From: Madurella fahalii
Lineage: Eukaryota; Ascomycota; Sordariomycetes; Sordariales
NCBI GenBank assembly: GCA_029876055.1
Contig: CM056875.1
Location: 1,364,001 to 1,428,000, forward strand
Length of the DNA stretch: 64,000 nucleotides
Direction: 5' to 3'
Below, one piece after another: positions 10,414-21,556 of this stretch. The translations under genes were made by a program, and so were the position numbers. How positions within the stretch are numbered: the first letter of the stretch is position 1; each line of letters begins with the position of its first letter. The notes below the pieces were generated by a model. The model searched no databases. It was not told the DNA's origin and saw nothing but the letters and a program-made list of their open reading frames with translations.

Positions 10414-12882
10414 GTTGAAAGACCAGCACCCGAAGCCTCACCACTCCACACCAGCCTCGGCGGGAGGGTGATCAGTGGCCTATGGCTCCTAATGATTGGT
10501 GCTCGGAGCGGCGGGTTCGAGGCCGGAGAGCATCAGAGCGACAGGTGCCGATTCTGGAGCCGGACGTGAACTTTTTGCTGCCAATTGACTGACGGCGAGT
10601 TCCGGACCCGGGCACCGAGAGATATTACGGTGATTAAAGATTAAATGGGCGACATTTGGATCTCGCGCTAGGTGATTGGGGCCGGTGGATCTGTACAGAG
10701 TCGACCAGAACAAGGAAATTCGACAGGAACGGGCGGCGCACGAGGGCAATGATACAAAGACTATCGGCGAATGGGCGACAGGAAACGAAACCAGACAGCG
10801 GAATGGGATGATACGAGTGCTAATGTCAAGACGAGAGATACCGAAACCGGGGGAAACGAGCTGGGAGCCGTAGGTGCGAGAGAGGGCGACCGAGAACAGA
10901 ACAGTTGTAAATGCAAGATCAAAGGAAACCACAGCCACACTCCCAGAATGCGGGGAGGTAGTATGTGGAGAGGAAGGGAGAGTTGACGTAGGGGAACGTA
11001 AGGGGAGGAAGAGGGGAAGAGAGTGTGAACGAAAGATGGATGGGATGGCAATGGCATGCTGAATGTGGGTTTGATCAGAGCCGAGCATCGTGGAGATGCA
11101 AAGACCTGGGCCTTGGCCTGAGCTCGGCGGAGTGGGCCTGTGGCTGGCTGTTGGAGAGTTACATGGCCCAGTACGTGTGCAACCGTAATATCAACAAGTA
11201 ACAAGCTAACTACCTTTCGACGATTCTTTCCCGATCGAGAAGCAATACTGCATTGTCGAGCCGCCGCCCGCTCATGGAAGCGCCATCAGTTGGCTGTTGG
11301 CAAGTCTCGAGAACTTCCAGATGCAGCCTGCAAAGTCTAGCCGAGCGGGAGGGGTAGCGGAGCGTTTTTTATCTCCTGCAACCCTTGAATCCCGTTTGGA
11401 CCCATTTACAATGCTGATCTCTCCCCGGAATGGCCCCAAGAAGGAGAAAAGAGCCGCGTGGATTGGACATTCCGGACCCCGTCGAAATCGATGTCGAAGT
11501 TTTGGATCATGGGGCCTGGCTTTCCGTAAACAGCGATCTGCTCAATGTGGATACAGCCCCTATCCATGTCCAATCTCTAAGCGTGTTCTGATTCGACGAC
11601 AGTTTCGAACAAGCTCCTGGTGGCAGCCGTGGCGCCTGTGTGCTCTCCATCCCAATTTGTCCGCTGTCTGGGTTCCCGGTCTCTGTGAACACCCGGTCCC
11701 CGCGATGTGCTGACCACTTATCACAATGTATCGACGATTAGAAGCAGCACAAGGCTCGGTTGCGCATTTCTAGCGCAATCAGCCCGCCACGAGCACGTCA
11801 GCCGGATGGTGTAGGAACACGAGATCTTGCGTCCCAACTTCCTGGAAAAGCACCTGTCCGGTTCGGTGCCGCCCCTTGTATGCAAGATTGAGGGGCAAGG
11901 GGTGTGGTCCGTATGACAAGGGTCGTCGGTGCCAACCCCAGATAACGATGTAACCTGGTCCTTGTCGGCAGCGCCAAGGACCAAAGTTGCTACCCACCCA
12001 CAATTGGCCAATCGGTCCTAAGACACGGCAGCATGTGCCCCTTGCCCTAGCGTCTACGCTGCTCGAAGTTCATGATGGCTCGTACCTCCGTACTAGCAGG
12101 GAGATGTCATACCAGTCTGTTCCCAATCGGTCCAGCTGAAAAATGAGGCTGCCCTCGAATGTCTCGGATGGATGGGCCATCGTGGCCGTGAGGCTGTTTC
12201 ATTATAGTCGGGAAAATGCTCTCATGGGCCAGCTCGAGTGAAGGTGTGGATCAGGGAATCCCCTTTCTGTTGAACCCGCAGCAAAGATGGGACGTCCATC
12301 AATCCATCCTCGACATGAATTCACGGCTCTGTGTTGCCTGTTGCGGGCGCTCATACCTGATGTTTCCTAATGGGGACAGTCGTTCTCGGCTGAATCGTGT
12401 TTGCGGCGCTACCCGATATTATCAGATGCAGGACCTCCAACGTCGCGTAGATTCAGACTTTGTCTGCATATCATCAGGTCGCCAGTCTGTAGAGACTGCA
12501 GTTCATATTGTGCCTCTTCTTCCATGCGGAGACGGTCACGGCCTCGACGATTCGGTGGCGGCTGGGTCTGCATGTTCTATCTCGGGTATTCTGGAAGACA
12601 TTGAGATACGAGCGCTCCCACGGAAAATCTAACGTCTTCGGATTTCTCGACTTTCGGAAATTGGCCTCGAGTACACGGGACGATGAACAGTACCCGCTGT
12701 TGAGAAGCTTTGGCTGGACCTAGGCCAGCGATGCACCGACGCCGTAGTGATACGAAAGACCCAGTTCCACATCGGCTCAGCCATGGCAATCGAGGGGATC
12801 GTAATCAAGCATGCTTCTGGATGACGCTTCCAGTATCGAATCTGGAGTAGTTTCATTGGTCTTGGTGGGCTAGACCTGCAGA
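10414..12882. other. 2.5-kb intergenic region upstream of the protease
   Basis: No gene I can support. Frames of up to about 200 codons occur on either strand (for example minus 11088-10489 and plus 12216-12632), but they overlap one another and lack recognisable motifs. The protease promoter should lie in 10414-11400, where minus-strand sequence is CT-rich. Confidence 0.5.
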
Positions 12883-13893
12883 TCACGTCTCAACACTTGC
12901 AGGGCCCTCTTGCTTCTTGCACCCGTATGCTTTGCACCAATCAATGGCAGACCGCAGCACCGCCTGGTCCGTCGGCTTGGGCGATGTGTCGAGAATTGTT
13001 TGCTGAACGGCGAGGAGTTGGCTCAATTGCTCATCGCCGATAAGTCCTGATCCTGCTAGAGTCCGAAGGAAGACCCATACAGACTCGTTCGTTAGGCGGA
13101 GGGAATTGACCAGCTTGATGACTTCGTTGAACGTCGAAGATCCAGCCTCGGTGCCGAGTCCATCATCGACAGCGAGTAGAAAGTAGAGGAACGACCAGCC
13201 GGAGATATCAACGTGATGTTGGAAACACCAGGACTGCACAGCCGCCAATATCTCTCGGTCATTGGCGCACCGATTCAGTCTCGTCAGGAAGCGAGCATGG
13301 CACCATGCGTAGTAATTCCGTGGGTGTCTCTCCCCAGCCACAAAGACGACATTTTTTATGTCTCCGAGGACGTCCACCGGCAGGCCCAAAGACCAGAGCG
13401 TGCCGAGTAACCATCGACGGTGACTCCAAAGGTTAGGCGATTTTGTGTGCCTATGCAACCTGCTAGTGAGGAGGGTATCGACAAAGCGCTTTTCCTTCTC
13501 GAGCCTCGTGCGAACATCCCCGTCGGCGACATGCCCTTGTATAAGCCGTTTCCGGGAGTTGGCAGCTGTGAGATGTTCCGGATCCAGAAGCAAGATGACG
13601 GCTGTCACAGCGAAGATGTCGTCATCTGTCAACGGCTCGACACCATCAATATGGTCCCTCAGACGTCTCCGGGCAACGATGAACGCCTGGACCAAACCGG
13701 GTTTTGCGATTCCGACAGCATTTCCATCCTGAAGCACATACTGCCCCTCGCCGAAGTGGCTTTTGCCTAGGATCTCGATTTCCAGGAGGCCATCACATGG
13801 CGAGGTTAGTACGTGGGAAATTGCCTGGTAAGCTGCCCAGGGGTTTCCGGCTCTTAGAGAACCCGCCGTCTCGCTATCCAAAGCACGCGACAT
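12883..13893 (-). CDS. Protein prenyltransferase alpha-subunit repeat protein (PTAR1-like)
   Basis: Single-exon frame of 336 residues from the ATG at 13893. It carries PPTA-type repeats: SPNLWSHRRWLL near the middle (W-x-x-R-R core), HPRNYYAWCHARFL about 40 residues later and a weaker DISGWSFLYFLL. These repeats build the helical-hairpin superhelix of farnesyl/geranylgeranyl transferase alpha subunits. Sequence around them does not match RAM2 or BET4, and the N-terminal half lacks repeats, so it fits the PTAR1/ECM9-type group better. In animals PTAR1 is linked to a Rab prenylating enzyme acting on Ykt6; the fungal role is not known to me. The frame is open upstream to a non-ATG codon, and ACACAG 15 bases before the ATG could be an acceptor, so an extra N-terminal exon is possible. 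It is divergent from GET1. Confidence 0.75.
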   Translation of the reverse strand: MSRALDSETAGSLRAGNPWAAYQAISHVLTSPCDGLLEIEILGKSHFGEGQYVLQDGNAVGIAKPGLVQAFIVARRRLRDHIDGVEPLTDDDIFAVTAVILLLDPEHLTAANSRKRLIQGHVADGDVRTRLEKEKRFVDTLLTSRLHRHTKSPNLWSHRRWLLGTLWSLGLPVDVLGDIKNVVFVAGERHPRNYYAWCHARFLTRLNRCANDREILAAVQSWCFQHHVDISGWSFLYFLLAVDDGLGTEAGSSTFNEVIKLVNSLRLTNESVWVFLRTLAGSGLIGDEQLSQLLAVQQTILDTSPKPTDQAVLRSAIDWCKAYGCKKQEGPASVET

Positions 13894-14323
13894 GCTTATT
13901 AAATCCAGCTGTGTCCAAGGGGCGACGGATTCAACTCTTGTGCTCAGTCGGGAAGAAGGCAAAATCACGGACGCACGACGTCGGAATCCTCCGCTAACGT
14001 TTGTGGAGGGTCGCACACAGAGCTACCGTGGGTTGATGAAAGTGACCTCGCAACCGACGAGTGGGAGGATTGTTAGATGATGGAGGCAGCTTGGGCCCAC
14101 CCTGGATATCGAGGTTGGGTTCATTAACCCTAACCCTTAGCAGCAAGCCTGGAGCCCGGACTGGCAACTAGCTAGCCCACGTCGACAGGTGGTGTGAGCT
14201 GGCAGTTCCGTCATCGCCATGGAAATCTTGGGCAAGGCTGGCTACCAAACAACACGTGCGATGACAACAACGTGAGCCAGACTCGCCGATCAGTCTGCTT
14301 CTTTCTCTCTCAGCGCGGCCAAG
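13894..14323. promoter_or_regulatory. Divergent promoter with telobox-like repeat (PTAR1-like / GET1)
   Basis: 430 bp between two start codons facing away from each other. The word aaccctaaccctta at 14127-14140 holds two copies of CCCTAA. Short telobox elements of this kind occur in promoters of housekeeping genes in fungi and plants and bind Myb/Tbf-type factors. A role here is inferred from position only. Confidence 0.4.
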
Positions 14324-15105
14324 ATGCCATCCCTACTAGTCGTCATATTCGTAATCGAGCTGGTCGTCCAGCTTGTAAATACAATCGGCGCGACAACCAT
14401 CAACAATCTGGTGCATAGCTCCCCACTATCCCACGATTAGAGCTGCATGCTGACCTAGCCTTTCAAACATAGTTATGGCGCTTCTATCTCTCCCTCCCCA
14501 CTCCCGTGGCCCAAGAGTTTGCCGATCAGCGGAAGAAACAAAAGGCGTACCTGTCGGTCCGGCACGACCTTAATGCGACGAGCAGTCAGGACGAGTTTGC
14601 CAAATGGGCGAAGCTGCGACGGCAGCATGACAAGCTGCTGGATGAGCTAGAGAAGAAGAGTACAGACACAGCCGCGACGTTGACTTGAAAAACATCAGTT
14701 ACTAAGTACCCTCTGTCTGCAGAGTCCGCACTTGACGCCTCCCGCGCGAGTTTCGACCGCTACCTCACAGCCGCCCGTCTGATCTCGACCCGCGGCATGC
14801 AATTGTTCCTCCCGATGTGGTACGGCCGACAGCCTATATTTTGGCTCCCTTACGGATGGTTCCCTTATTACGTCGAGTGGTTTGCCTCGTTCCCACGCGC
14901 GCCGCTGGGCAGCGTCAGCGTCACTGTGTGGCAGTTGGCGTGCACCGGCATGCTGGCGCTCGCGATGGAGACAGTGGTGGCGATCATGGGACTCATCATG
15001 GCGGGCAAGCAGTCACAGAAGCAGAAGCAGAAGCAGAAGCAGAAGCAACCCGTCCCAGCAGCCGCAACCGGAGCTGAAAGTGGCGAGAGCAAGAAGGAGC
15101 TGTGA
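14324..15105 (+). CDS. GET1: GET1, ER receptor subunit for tail-anchored protein insertion
   Basis: Subunit of the Get1/Get2 receptor of the endoplasmic reticulum that takes tail-anchored proteins from the Get3 ATPase. Three exons, 14324-14410, 14473-14659 and 14723-15105, 218 residues. The order is a luminal N-terminus with first transmembrane helix (PSLLVVIFVIELVVQLVNTI), a cytosolic coiled coil (about residues 35-105) with the conserved QRKKQKAYLSVRHDLNATSS and KWAKLRRQHDKLLDELEKK segments that contact Get3, then two more hydrophobic helices around WYGRQPIFWLPYG and SVTVWQLACTGMLALAMETVVAIMG. Length and order match fungal Get1. The C-terminus carries a QK repeat from an agaagc microsatellite at about 15016-15047, a lysine-rich tail. 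Both introns are short, and the second contains a TTACTAAG branch site. Confidence 0.93.
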
Positions 15106-15674
15106 AATACACCATGGATCGCAAGCATGAGGTAAATGTCTCTCAACCATTTGACGCAAAGATTCTTCATGGCCGGAGCTGGAACTCTGCAACACGACGT
15201 GAGATGACTCTTGGCAGAGTACTTGGGCTCGCTCTAGGCAACACATTGACTTTGGGCGACCATTGAAGGGCCGCCAAAGCTTCGATAGTGCCAACGGTAT
15301 ACATAGTCGGTTCACCTGTGCAGGAGGAGGGACTGGAAGTTTCACGTCATTCATATTTAAATGTAGACAAATAAAAATAGTAATACAAAAACAAAAATCT
15401 TTTGTCGAGTCGTTCTTTATATTTCGATGTTGTGCGAGGTTTCGAGTCGGAAGGAAATGTTGAGGGGACAAAAAATTTATAATTTCGAGTCCCGCCACGA
15501 GGCTGAACTACACGCTCGTCGAGCTTGGACCCACATTCCGCAGCCCCACAGCGACCCCTGTTCCTTTCAGCCTCGTCCAACACCTTGCATCTCGAGTTCG
15601 TGACAATGGAAAGACATCTTTTAAAGTGCTAGACACAAGCGCCGCCTCTTAGGCCGTAACACACGCATTCCAAA
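15106..15674. other. Intergenic region between GET1 and membrane-protein gene
   Basis: About 570 bp, AT-richer between 15340 and 15480, likely GET1 3' region and the promoter of the next gene on the same strand. No gene seen. Confidence 0.6.
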
Positions 15675-16842
15675 ATGGCGATATCCTGGGGGACGTAAGT
15701 AAATACAAATTGGATCCCATCTCTTTTGGCCGTTTGTCTGACTCTTCCCCAAAAGCATCAAATCCCTCCTCATCTTCTTCGGGCCTATCCTCTTGCCCAA
15801 AGCCCTCGCCTACTACCGCTCGGTCCGTGCCGCCCCTCGAATCTACGGCCTCAAACCGCGGCCTCTCCCGCCATCCATATTCCGCGCGATCCTAGTCCTC
15901 TGCGTCCTCTCCGCCGTCTTCCTCCTCCGCACCCTCCCGTTCCTCTCCCCGGAAAACATCTTCAAAGCGACCCAATCCCGCCTCCAGATCCCCGCCGACG
16001 TGCTCTTCACCCGCCTCTCGACCCTGCGGCCCGACGCCCAACTCTCGGCCACGGACCTCTCGCTCCGCGCCAAGTTCGCCTCGCTCGAGTCCCGCCTGCT
16101 GTACCTGCAATTCGGCCCGTCGGTGGTGGCGACGTGCCCCTTCTGCACGTCGGACGACCCGCGGTCGTACCTCTACTACGCGCTGCCGGAGCTGCTCGGC
16201 CCGCACCTGCTGAACCTGGTGGCCGTCGCGGCCGTGACGTCGGGCGCCGTGGTCGCCGCGTCGACCGGCGACGGCGCCACGGTCGCGCGCTGGCGCACCC
16301 CGGCCACGCTGGCGGCCGTCGCGCTGGGCCTGGCCGACGTCTACCTCGTCGCGAGCTACAACCACGCGGCCAACGCGCGGGCGCTGCGCCTGGGCGACAT
16401 CGACTTCTTCTTCTGGACCGTCCGCCGCTACCGCTACGTCGGGCTCGCGGCGCTGGACCTGCTCCTCGCGGCCGCGCTGTACCTGAGCGGGACCCAGCGG
16501 GCGTTCGTGACGGGCCCCGGCCCGGCGGAGAAGGTGGAGGATGTGCTCCGGGCGCTGGGCGCCGTCAAGGGCAAGGTGAATGCCGCCGGGGTGGTGAAGA
16601 ACACGGTGCTGAGGGACGAGGAGTTGCGCGGGAGAGGGAATGCGTACTGGGGGCATGAGGTGCGGCTGATGCGGGAGATGATGGAAGAGAGGGAGGTGAT
16701 TGAGGGCGTGAAGGATGCGTTGGAGAATCGTATTGATATCCGGAGTATTGAGAGGGATGCCGAGGCGTACGCGAAGGCAATGTTGATGCCCGGGGGGCAG
16801 GGGAACGGCGGCGGAAGCGTGAAGGAAGAGGTGGTGGGGTGA
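15675..16842 (+). CDS. Unrecognised fungal polytopic membrane protein (368 aa)
   Basis: Two exons, 15675-15694 (20 nt only) and 15756-16842, joined by a 61-nt intron with GTAAGT donor. The N-terminus becomes MAISWGTIKSLLIFFGPILLP, a hydrophobic anchor; a model without the small first exon would lose it. Further hydrophobic segments are around residues 58-74 (FRAILVLCVLSAVFLLRTLPF), 170-195, 210-235 and 250-275, so four to five membrane spans. A CPFC motif lies in the first large loop, just before SDDPRSYLYYALPELLGPHLL, and could bind metal or form a disulfide. The last about 90 residues are charged and hydrophilic (EELRGRGNAYWGHEVRLMRE). I cannot name the family; similar sequences appear to be conserved in Pezizomycotina as uncharacterised proteins. 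Codon use is strongly GC-biased, as expected for an expressed gene. Confidence 0.8.
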
Positions 16843-17175
16843 CGTGATTCATTAGTCCACGGTTTCGGTATATTATATCATGTTCCGGTTGGCAGTGGTT
16901 ATAGACATGAGGAAGCCTTGTGGGCATCCTGCATCTTCTTATTTTGGGAGCCATACACAGTTTTTCTTGCCTTGGTAGGCTTTCTCTAGAAATGCAAAAG
17001 GGTCGACAGCGACCATCGGCAGCATCTATCTAGACACGCCTGCCTGCCTTGCTCGCTGCTCACAATCGCCACCGCGACACATTTCTGCCGTGGATATACA
17101 AAGGTAGATAGGTAGATGCTGCGGTTATAGTAACCGTCGTCCATCCCTGGGCCCATCCCTTCCATTTGCTGCTAA
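16843..17175. other. Convergent 3' spacer
   Basis: 333 bp between two stop codons on opposite strands. It should hold the two 3' untranslated regions, and nothing else is seen. Confidence 0.65.
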
Positions 17176-19260
17176 CTAATGCCCCCTGGTATCGGGCCGT
17201 GTAGCTGCCGTCGTCACGCTCGACATGCTACCCTTTCTCGACGGCCCGGCTCCTGCGCCTGCCGCCTCGTCGACGCTCTGCTCGAGAAAACTCGCCCAGA
17301 GATCAGCAAGAGACTCCTTGCCCGACATCGGTGTCGGCTCGGAAAAGAACTCGCTGTTGAGCGCCGGCGAGCTTGGGGTGCGGTGGAAAGGGGAAGTGGG
17401 CAAGCGGAGGCTTCCTGCCGTGCCTGGCCGCGCGAGACCCGCCTTCTCGCGTTGTTCGTCTGTCCAGCTGAGCAGGCCGGCCATGACCTGGAGGATCTGG
17501 AATTTCTTGGGGTCGGAGCGATCCAGCGAGAGGAACTGGAGGAAATGGTTGGTGACGAGTTGTCTGGGGATGGTTAGCATTCTTAAGGCTTGCTGGATGA
17601 GGGGCGACGAGGGCCGGGGGGAAGGGTGGGGGAGGTTTACTTGTCAATTGTCTCCTCTGGCTTCGTCTTCTTGATGTATTTTAGTGCTTTTGTGAGATGG
17701 TCGTTTAGTACGATGGCTTCATGTCGTAGCTTGCCGATCAGCAAGTTCTTCTCCTTGACCTCCTTTTCAAATGGAGCTGTTCGCTCGAGTTCCTTTGAGA
17801 GCGCTTCTTTGGCTGCCTCAGCCTCGGCAGCTCTGGCGTCAGCCTCCTGGGCGCGCTTTTTAAGCGCTTGTACCTGCTGCTCTGACGACTCGACCATCTC
17901 GCGCAGCTCCCTCTTCCGGGCCTCTTGGATTTCCTGCAGTGCTCGTTGCAGGCCGTCGATGGCCTGCGATTGGACATCACGCTCCGAGACGACTTTGTCG
18001 TACGCCTCGCGAGCGCTGGCCAGCTGCTCCTCGAGATCTGCTGTCTTCTCCGTTAGACTCTCGCGCAGGGAGCGTTCGTCCATGGCAATAACCTCCCAGT
18101 CGCCCATGGCGGCTGTTGTAGACTCGAGTTCGGCCTTGAGATGTTGCATTTGCCTCGTTATTTCGTCCTTCTCCTTGAGCCAATTTTGCTGTGACAGGTT
18201 GGTCCTGCTGCGCAAGCTAGCCAGTTCGCGCCCCTGCTCTTGCACCTCACTCCTAAGGCGGTTGGCCTCCTCTTCGTGCGCCGTCACCGTCCGCTGCAAC
18301 TCATCGTTCTGGGCCTCGAGCTCCTCCACACGGTCTTTGGCTTCTTCCAGTTCGGCCTTGTCCCGCTTCAAGCGATCGCCTAGCGTTTCCTTGATCTTCT
18401 CGACGCGGCCCAAGAGCGTCTCGTACTGTGCCTCGGCGTGCTCCTTGGCCGCCTCGCTCTCATCTAGGTCGGCGCGCAGCTGCGTGATCTCTTGTGCGTG
18501 TGCCTCCTGGATGCTCTCAAGCTGCTTTCGCAGCTGCTCCACCTCGACCCGCAGGGCCTCGCGATCTTGTGACATGGCTTCTAGCTTAGCGCTCGTGGCC
18601 CCTGATACCGTCTCGATTGGTGCGTGTCCGTTTGCGCCGGCATGGCCGTTGACGGCGGGGGCGGGGTCGTCTTCGGCTCCTGCTTCCGTGTCCGGGCCCC
18701 ACGGTCCTTCTCCCGGTTTGTCAGGCGCAGTGTGTTGTTGCGGCGGCGGATGCGATGTACTCTGGGTGCCCGCGAGTCAGGAAACCATGTAACGGGCACG
18801 GAGGATGTAGGAAGCCAATAAGAAAAGAAAGGCGGCGCTGGCAAATTAGCGAGGTGGGCTGGGCATACCAGGTCTAAAGCTCCTAGCTCTTCTGACACTT
18901 CCTCGACGGCGGCGCTCTCAGCGCCATCCTTCCTTGTGTCTGTTGAGTCTGTGTTGGGCGCAGTTGGCTTCTGCGTGCCGGAGGCAACGTTGGCGCTCGT
19001 GTTGGCGTTTATACCGGTGCTGCCGTTGCTGCCCTTGTTGTTGCCGCTGTTGGCTTTCTTCTTCTTGTTTCCCTTCTTCTTGTTGCTGGAGACGGCGGCG
19101 GGACCTGCTCATTACCGCGAACCATCATTTCCCATTAGCGCAAATGCAGATAACGAGAAAACCCAAAGAGCGACGATGTGGCCTGGACCACTGCACCAGT
19201 GTGGGACGTACCATGGGCTGCTGATTGGACGGAATCCGTCGGGGCCGCGGAAGAAGACAT
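17176..19260 (-). CDS. RUD3: RUD3-like golgin with GRAB domain
   Basis: Coiled-coil tether of the cis-Golgi; yeast Rud3 and animal GMAP-210 bind Arf1 through their GRAB domain. Four exons: 19260-19212, 19104-18869, 18761-17641 and 17563-17176, 597 residues. Residues 1-95 are low complexity with a lysine/asparagine cluster (SSNKKKGNKKKKANSGNN), then an acidic/Pro-Ala linker; residues about 150-435 are an almost unbroken heptad coiled coil rich in Glu, Lys, Gln and Leu. Residues about 435-515 are the GRAB domain, with LLIGKLRHEAIVLNDHL and KFQILQVMAGLLSWTDEQRE as landmarks; the third intron falls inside it (IDK/QLVTNH). The tail is Ser/Pro-rich. The first exon is placed by the only ATG with a matching GT-AG phase; it is less certain than the rest. 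A GRIP-domain golgin is excluded because the motif order is Rud3-like. Confidence 0.88.
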
Positions 19261-20264
19261 GGTTCAATTGCAATTGGCGGTGTTTGCTGCGGGCGTCGTG
19301 GTTGTTGAGGACACGAATGGCCTAAGAGGAACGACAAAAACGTGTGTCCGTCCGTCCGTCTGCCTATCCTGCTTCGATCTTGGCCGTGGAACAACAACCG
19401 AAGGACGGGCTCCGGCACCCGCATCCAGCCAAGTTTCTGGTACTCGTATTCCCCCGCGTCAGCTGGCCTTCACCTGCAACTTTGAAGCGGCTCGTTATCG
19501 GTAATCAGCTCTCTCTTCGAATGCTATTCCAAAAACAATCAACACGAGATCACGTAAATGGGTATTCAGATGCACCGCGGGTTGAAAGTGCCGAGTTTAA
19601 TCATGTCAAAGTTAAGTTTGCTGCAAGGCTGGAAGCAGGCTGAAGCGGCTAAGCAGGTCAAGGAGGTGTCTGATCGCTTCGGCCCGCGCACTGAAAACCG
19701 TGCCTCTTGCAGTTCAATATCGTCTGGTTCAAAGCCTGCAAGGCAGTGTCTTGGGCTGGAGTATTCCCGGAAACTGACGATCAACGTACACGACCACAAC
19801 CCCTCTCTACGGTATGTCTTGTTTCAAAACACGATCCTCATCGATGAACCATGGATCCCGGATCCAAATGTTAAACACATGAATCTTGATCCAACAGGAA
19901 GTGCGCATTACGTAATCTCATGAGAACACGGACCACAGAATAATTTATCTTTAGCAGATACGGCGCTTCCAGAAATTTTTCTTCTCCCAACACATCTTCG
20001 CCTGCTATTAAAACTGAAGCTGCCGTTGCAACCAGCACCAATGTTGGCATTTTCACAACCGGGCAGAAGTAGATCAGCCGTCTCGCGCTTTATAATCCTG
20101 ATAGCTCTCACAGCGCAAGCTCCTCTCAAGAGTCTGTCAGGTTCGCTTGGTGCGTACATTCCAACTAGCGGAATAATGCTGGTCCCGTACTATGTAATCG
20201 ACTCTCTATCGTCTCGAGTCGTGGGTATCGAGTGACAAACTGCAACGCTGTGAATCCCGGGCCC
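19261..20264. other. Intergenic region, RUD3 promoter side
   Basis: About 1 kb between the RUD3 start and the NOP15 stop. Somewhat AT-richer than the coding parts. No gene supported. Confidence 0.6.
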
Positions 20265-21556
20265 TCAGGACTTTGTCTTCTTGCCCTTCTTGCCCTTCTT
20301 CTGAGGAGTTGCCTCTTTCGTCGGATTGAGCTTTGTGGGCTCGACTACCTCCGCCTCAGGAGCTTCCTTCATCTCTTCGTTCTTAGACTCGCCGGCTGAG
20401 GGCGCAGCCTCGATCGCCTTAGGCACCTCGTCTGCACCATTCTCCAGCAGTGGCTTCGCTTGCGGAGCCTTGAGTTGGGGTGCTTCAAACTCATAACCCA
20501 TCGCTTTCAGCTTCTCAGCCCTGGCTGCTCGTCTTTGCTCCTCCTTGGAAATCCTGTTTTGCCACTGGGACTCGGACAGCGGCCTCTCCAGCTGTCTGCC
20601 AGCCATCTCATTCCATGGCACCACCTTGAACCGGCGATTGGCGCCCTTGAACAGGTTTGGATGCACTTGGCCGGGGGGGACAATTTTGGCTGTGAGGATA
20701 TGCCCGAACAAAAGATACTTGTCCATGGTGCGCGCGGCAATGTCGGCCACCTCGGCGTCGGCAAACTCGACAAACGCCCGGTGGCGGCTCGCACCCGTCT
20801 TCTTGTTCCGCACAACCCTAAGCCTCGTAATCTCGCCGAACTGACCAAAGTAGTCCCGAATCTCGTGCTCGTAGAAACCGTGGGGGATTCTCCCCAGGTA
20901 CATGACGCCCGGCTGGCCGCTGCTGCTGGAGGATTTTGCTGGCTTCTTCGCTTTAGGGGCCTTGCCAACATCCTGGCCCTTCTTGTACGTGCTGACCTGG
21001 GTGTCTGTCTCGTCCTCATCGTCGCTATCGAGAGTCTCAACGAGAGCCCTAGTCTCGTCATCGATCTCCTCCTCCCCCTCTTCCTCCTCATCATCTGAAG
21101 CGGCATCCCCGTTTTGCTGCTCCTCCGGCTCTGCAGCCTTCTTCTTCGGCTTTTCAGGTGTTGCCTTGGCCCCCTTCGACGGCTTTTCTTTCTTCAGCAC
21201 AGGCTTCTTTGGAGCGGTCTTCTCCTCAGCGGGCGTAGCGACTTTCTTGCTAGAGGCGACATCTTTGCTCGGCTTTTGCTTTTTCAGCACGACAGGAGAA
21301 GCATCCTCAACGGCTATGACATATATCCATCGTCAGTTGGATCTGAATCCGTGAGTGGGCGGTTACAAACCTTTCCGCTTCTCAGCCTTCGGGGTGACCT
21401 TCGTGGCCTTGGCCGGCTTTTTGCTTTTAACGGGCGCTGCGGGCTCCGGCTCCGCAACAGCAGCTAGATATGTGTCAGTCAGCTTTCTAAGCAGCCAATA
21501 AACCGTACATTGGGGCACCAACGCTTTGATTTCCTCTTGCGCAGTTCAGGGGCCAT
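20265..21556 (-). CDS. NOP15: NOP15/NIFK-like nucleolar RNA-binding protein
   Basis: Ribosome-biogenesis factor of the nucleolus, required in yeast for processing of pre-60S rRNA. Three exons: 21556-21523, 21463-21371 and 21313-20265, 391 residues. Residues 1-170 are lysine-rich with an acidic patch (SDDEEEEGEEEIDDE). The single RRM spans about residues 178-255, with RNP2-like VMYLGRIP and RNP1-like HRAFVEFADAEVA, then the family-specific extension VHPNLFKGANRRFKVVPWNEM and QWQNRISKEEQRRAAR. The C-terminus is low complexity and ends in a KKGKKGKKTKS basic cluster. The third exon is secure. The first two depend on a weak GTTGGT donor at 21522 and a MAPELRKRKSK start, chosen because the phase closes. 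It is divergent from the unknown 787-residue gene. Confidence 0.85.

Noticed and set aside
12216..12632. 138-codon plus-strand frame
   Set aside because: No similarity I recognise, no splice or promoter context; only a possible hypothetical gene.
15892..16656. 254-codon minus-strand frame
   Set aside because: Antisense to the membrane protein, made of Arg/Ala/Glu/Gln-biased codons with no motif.
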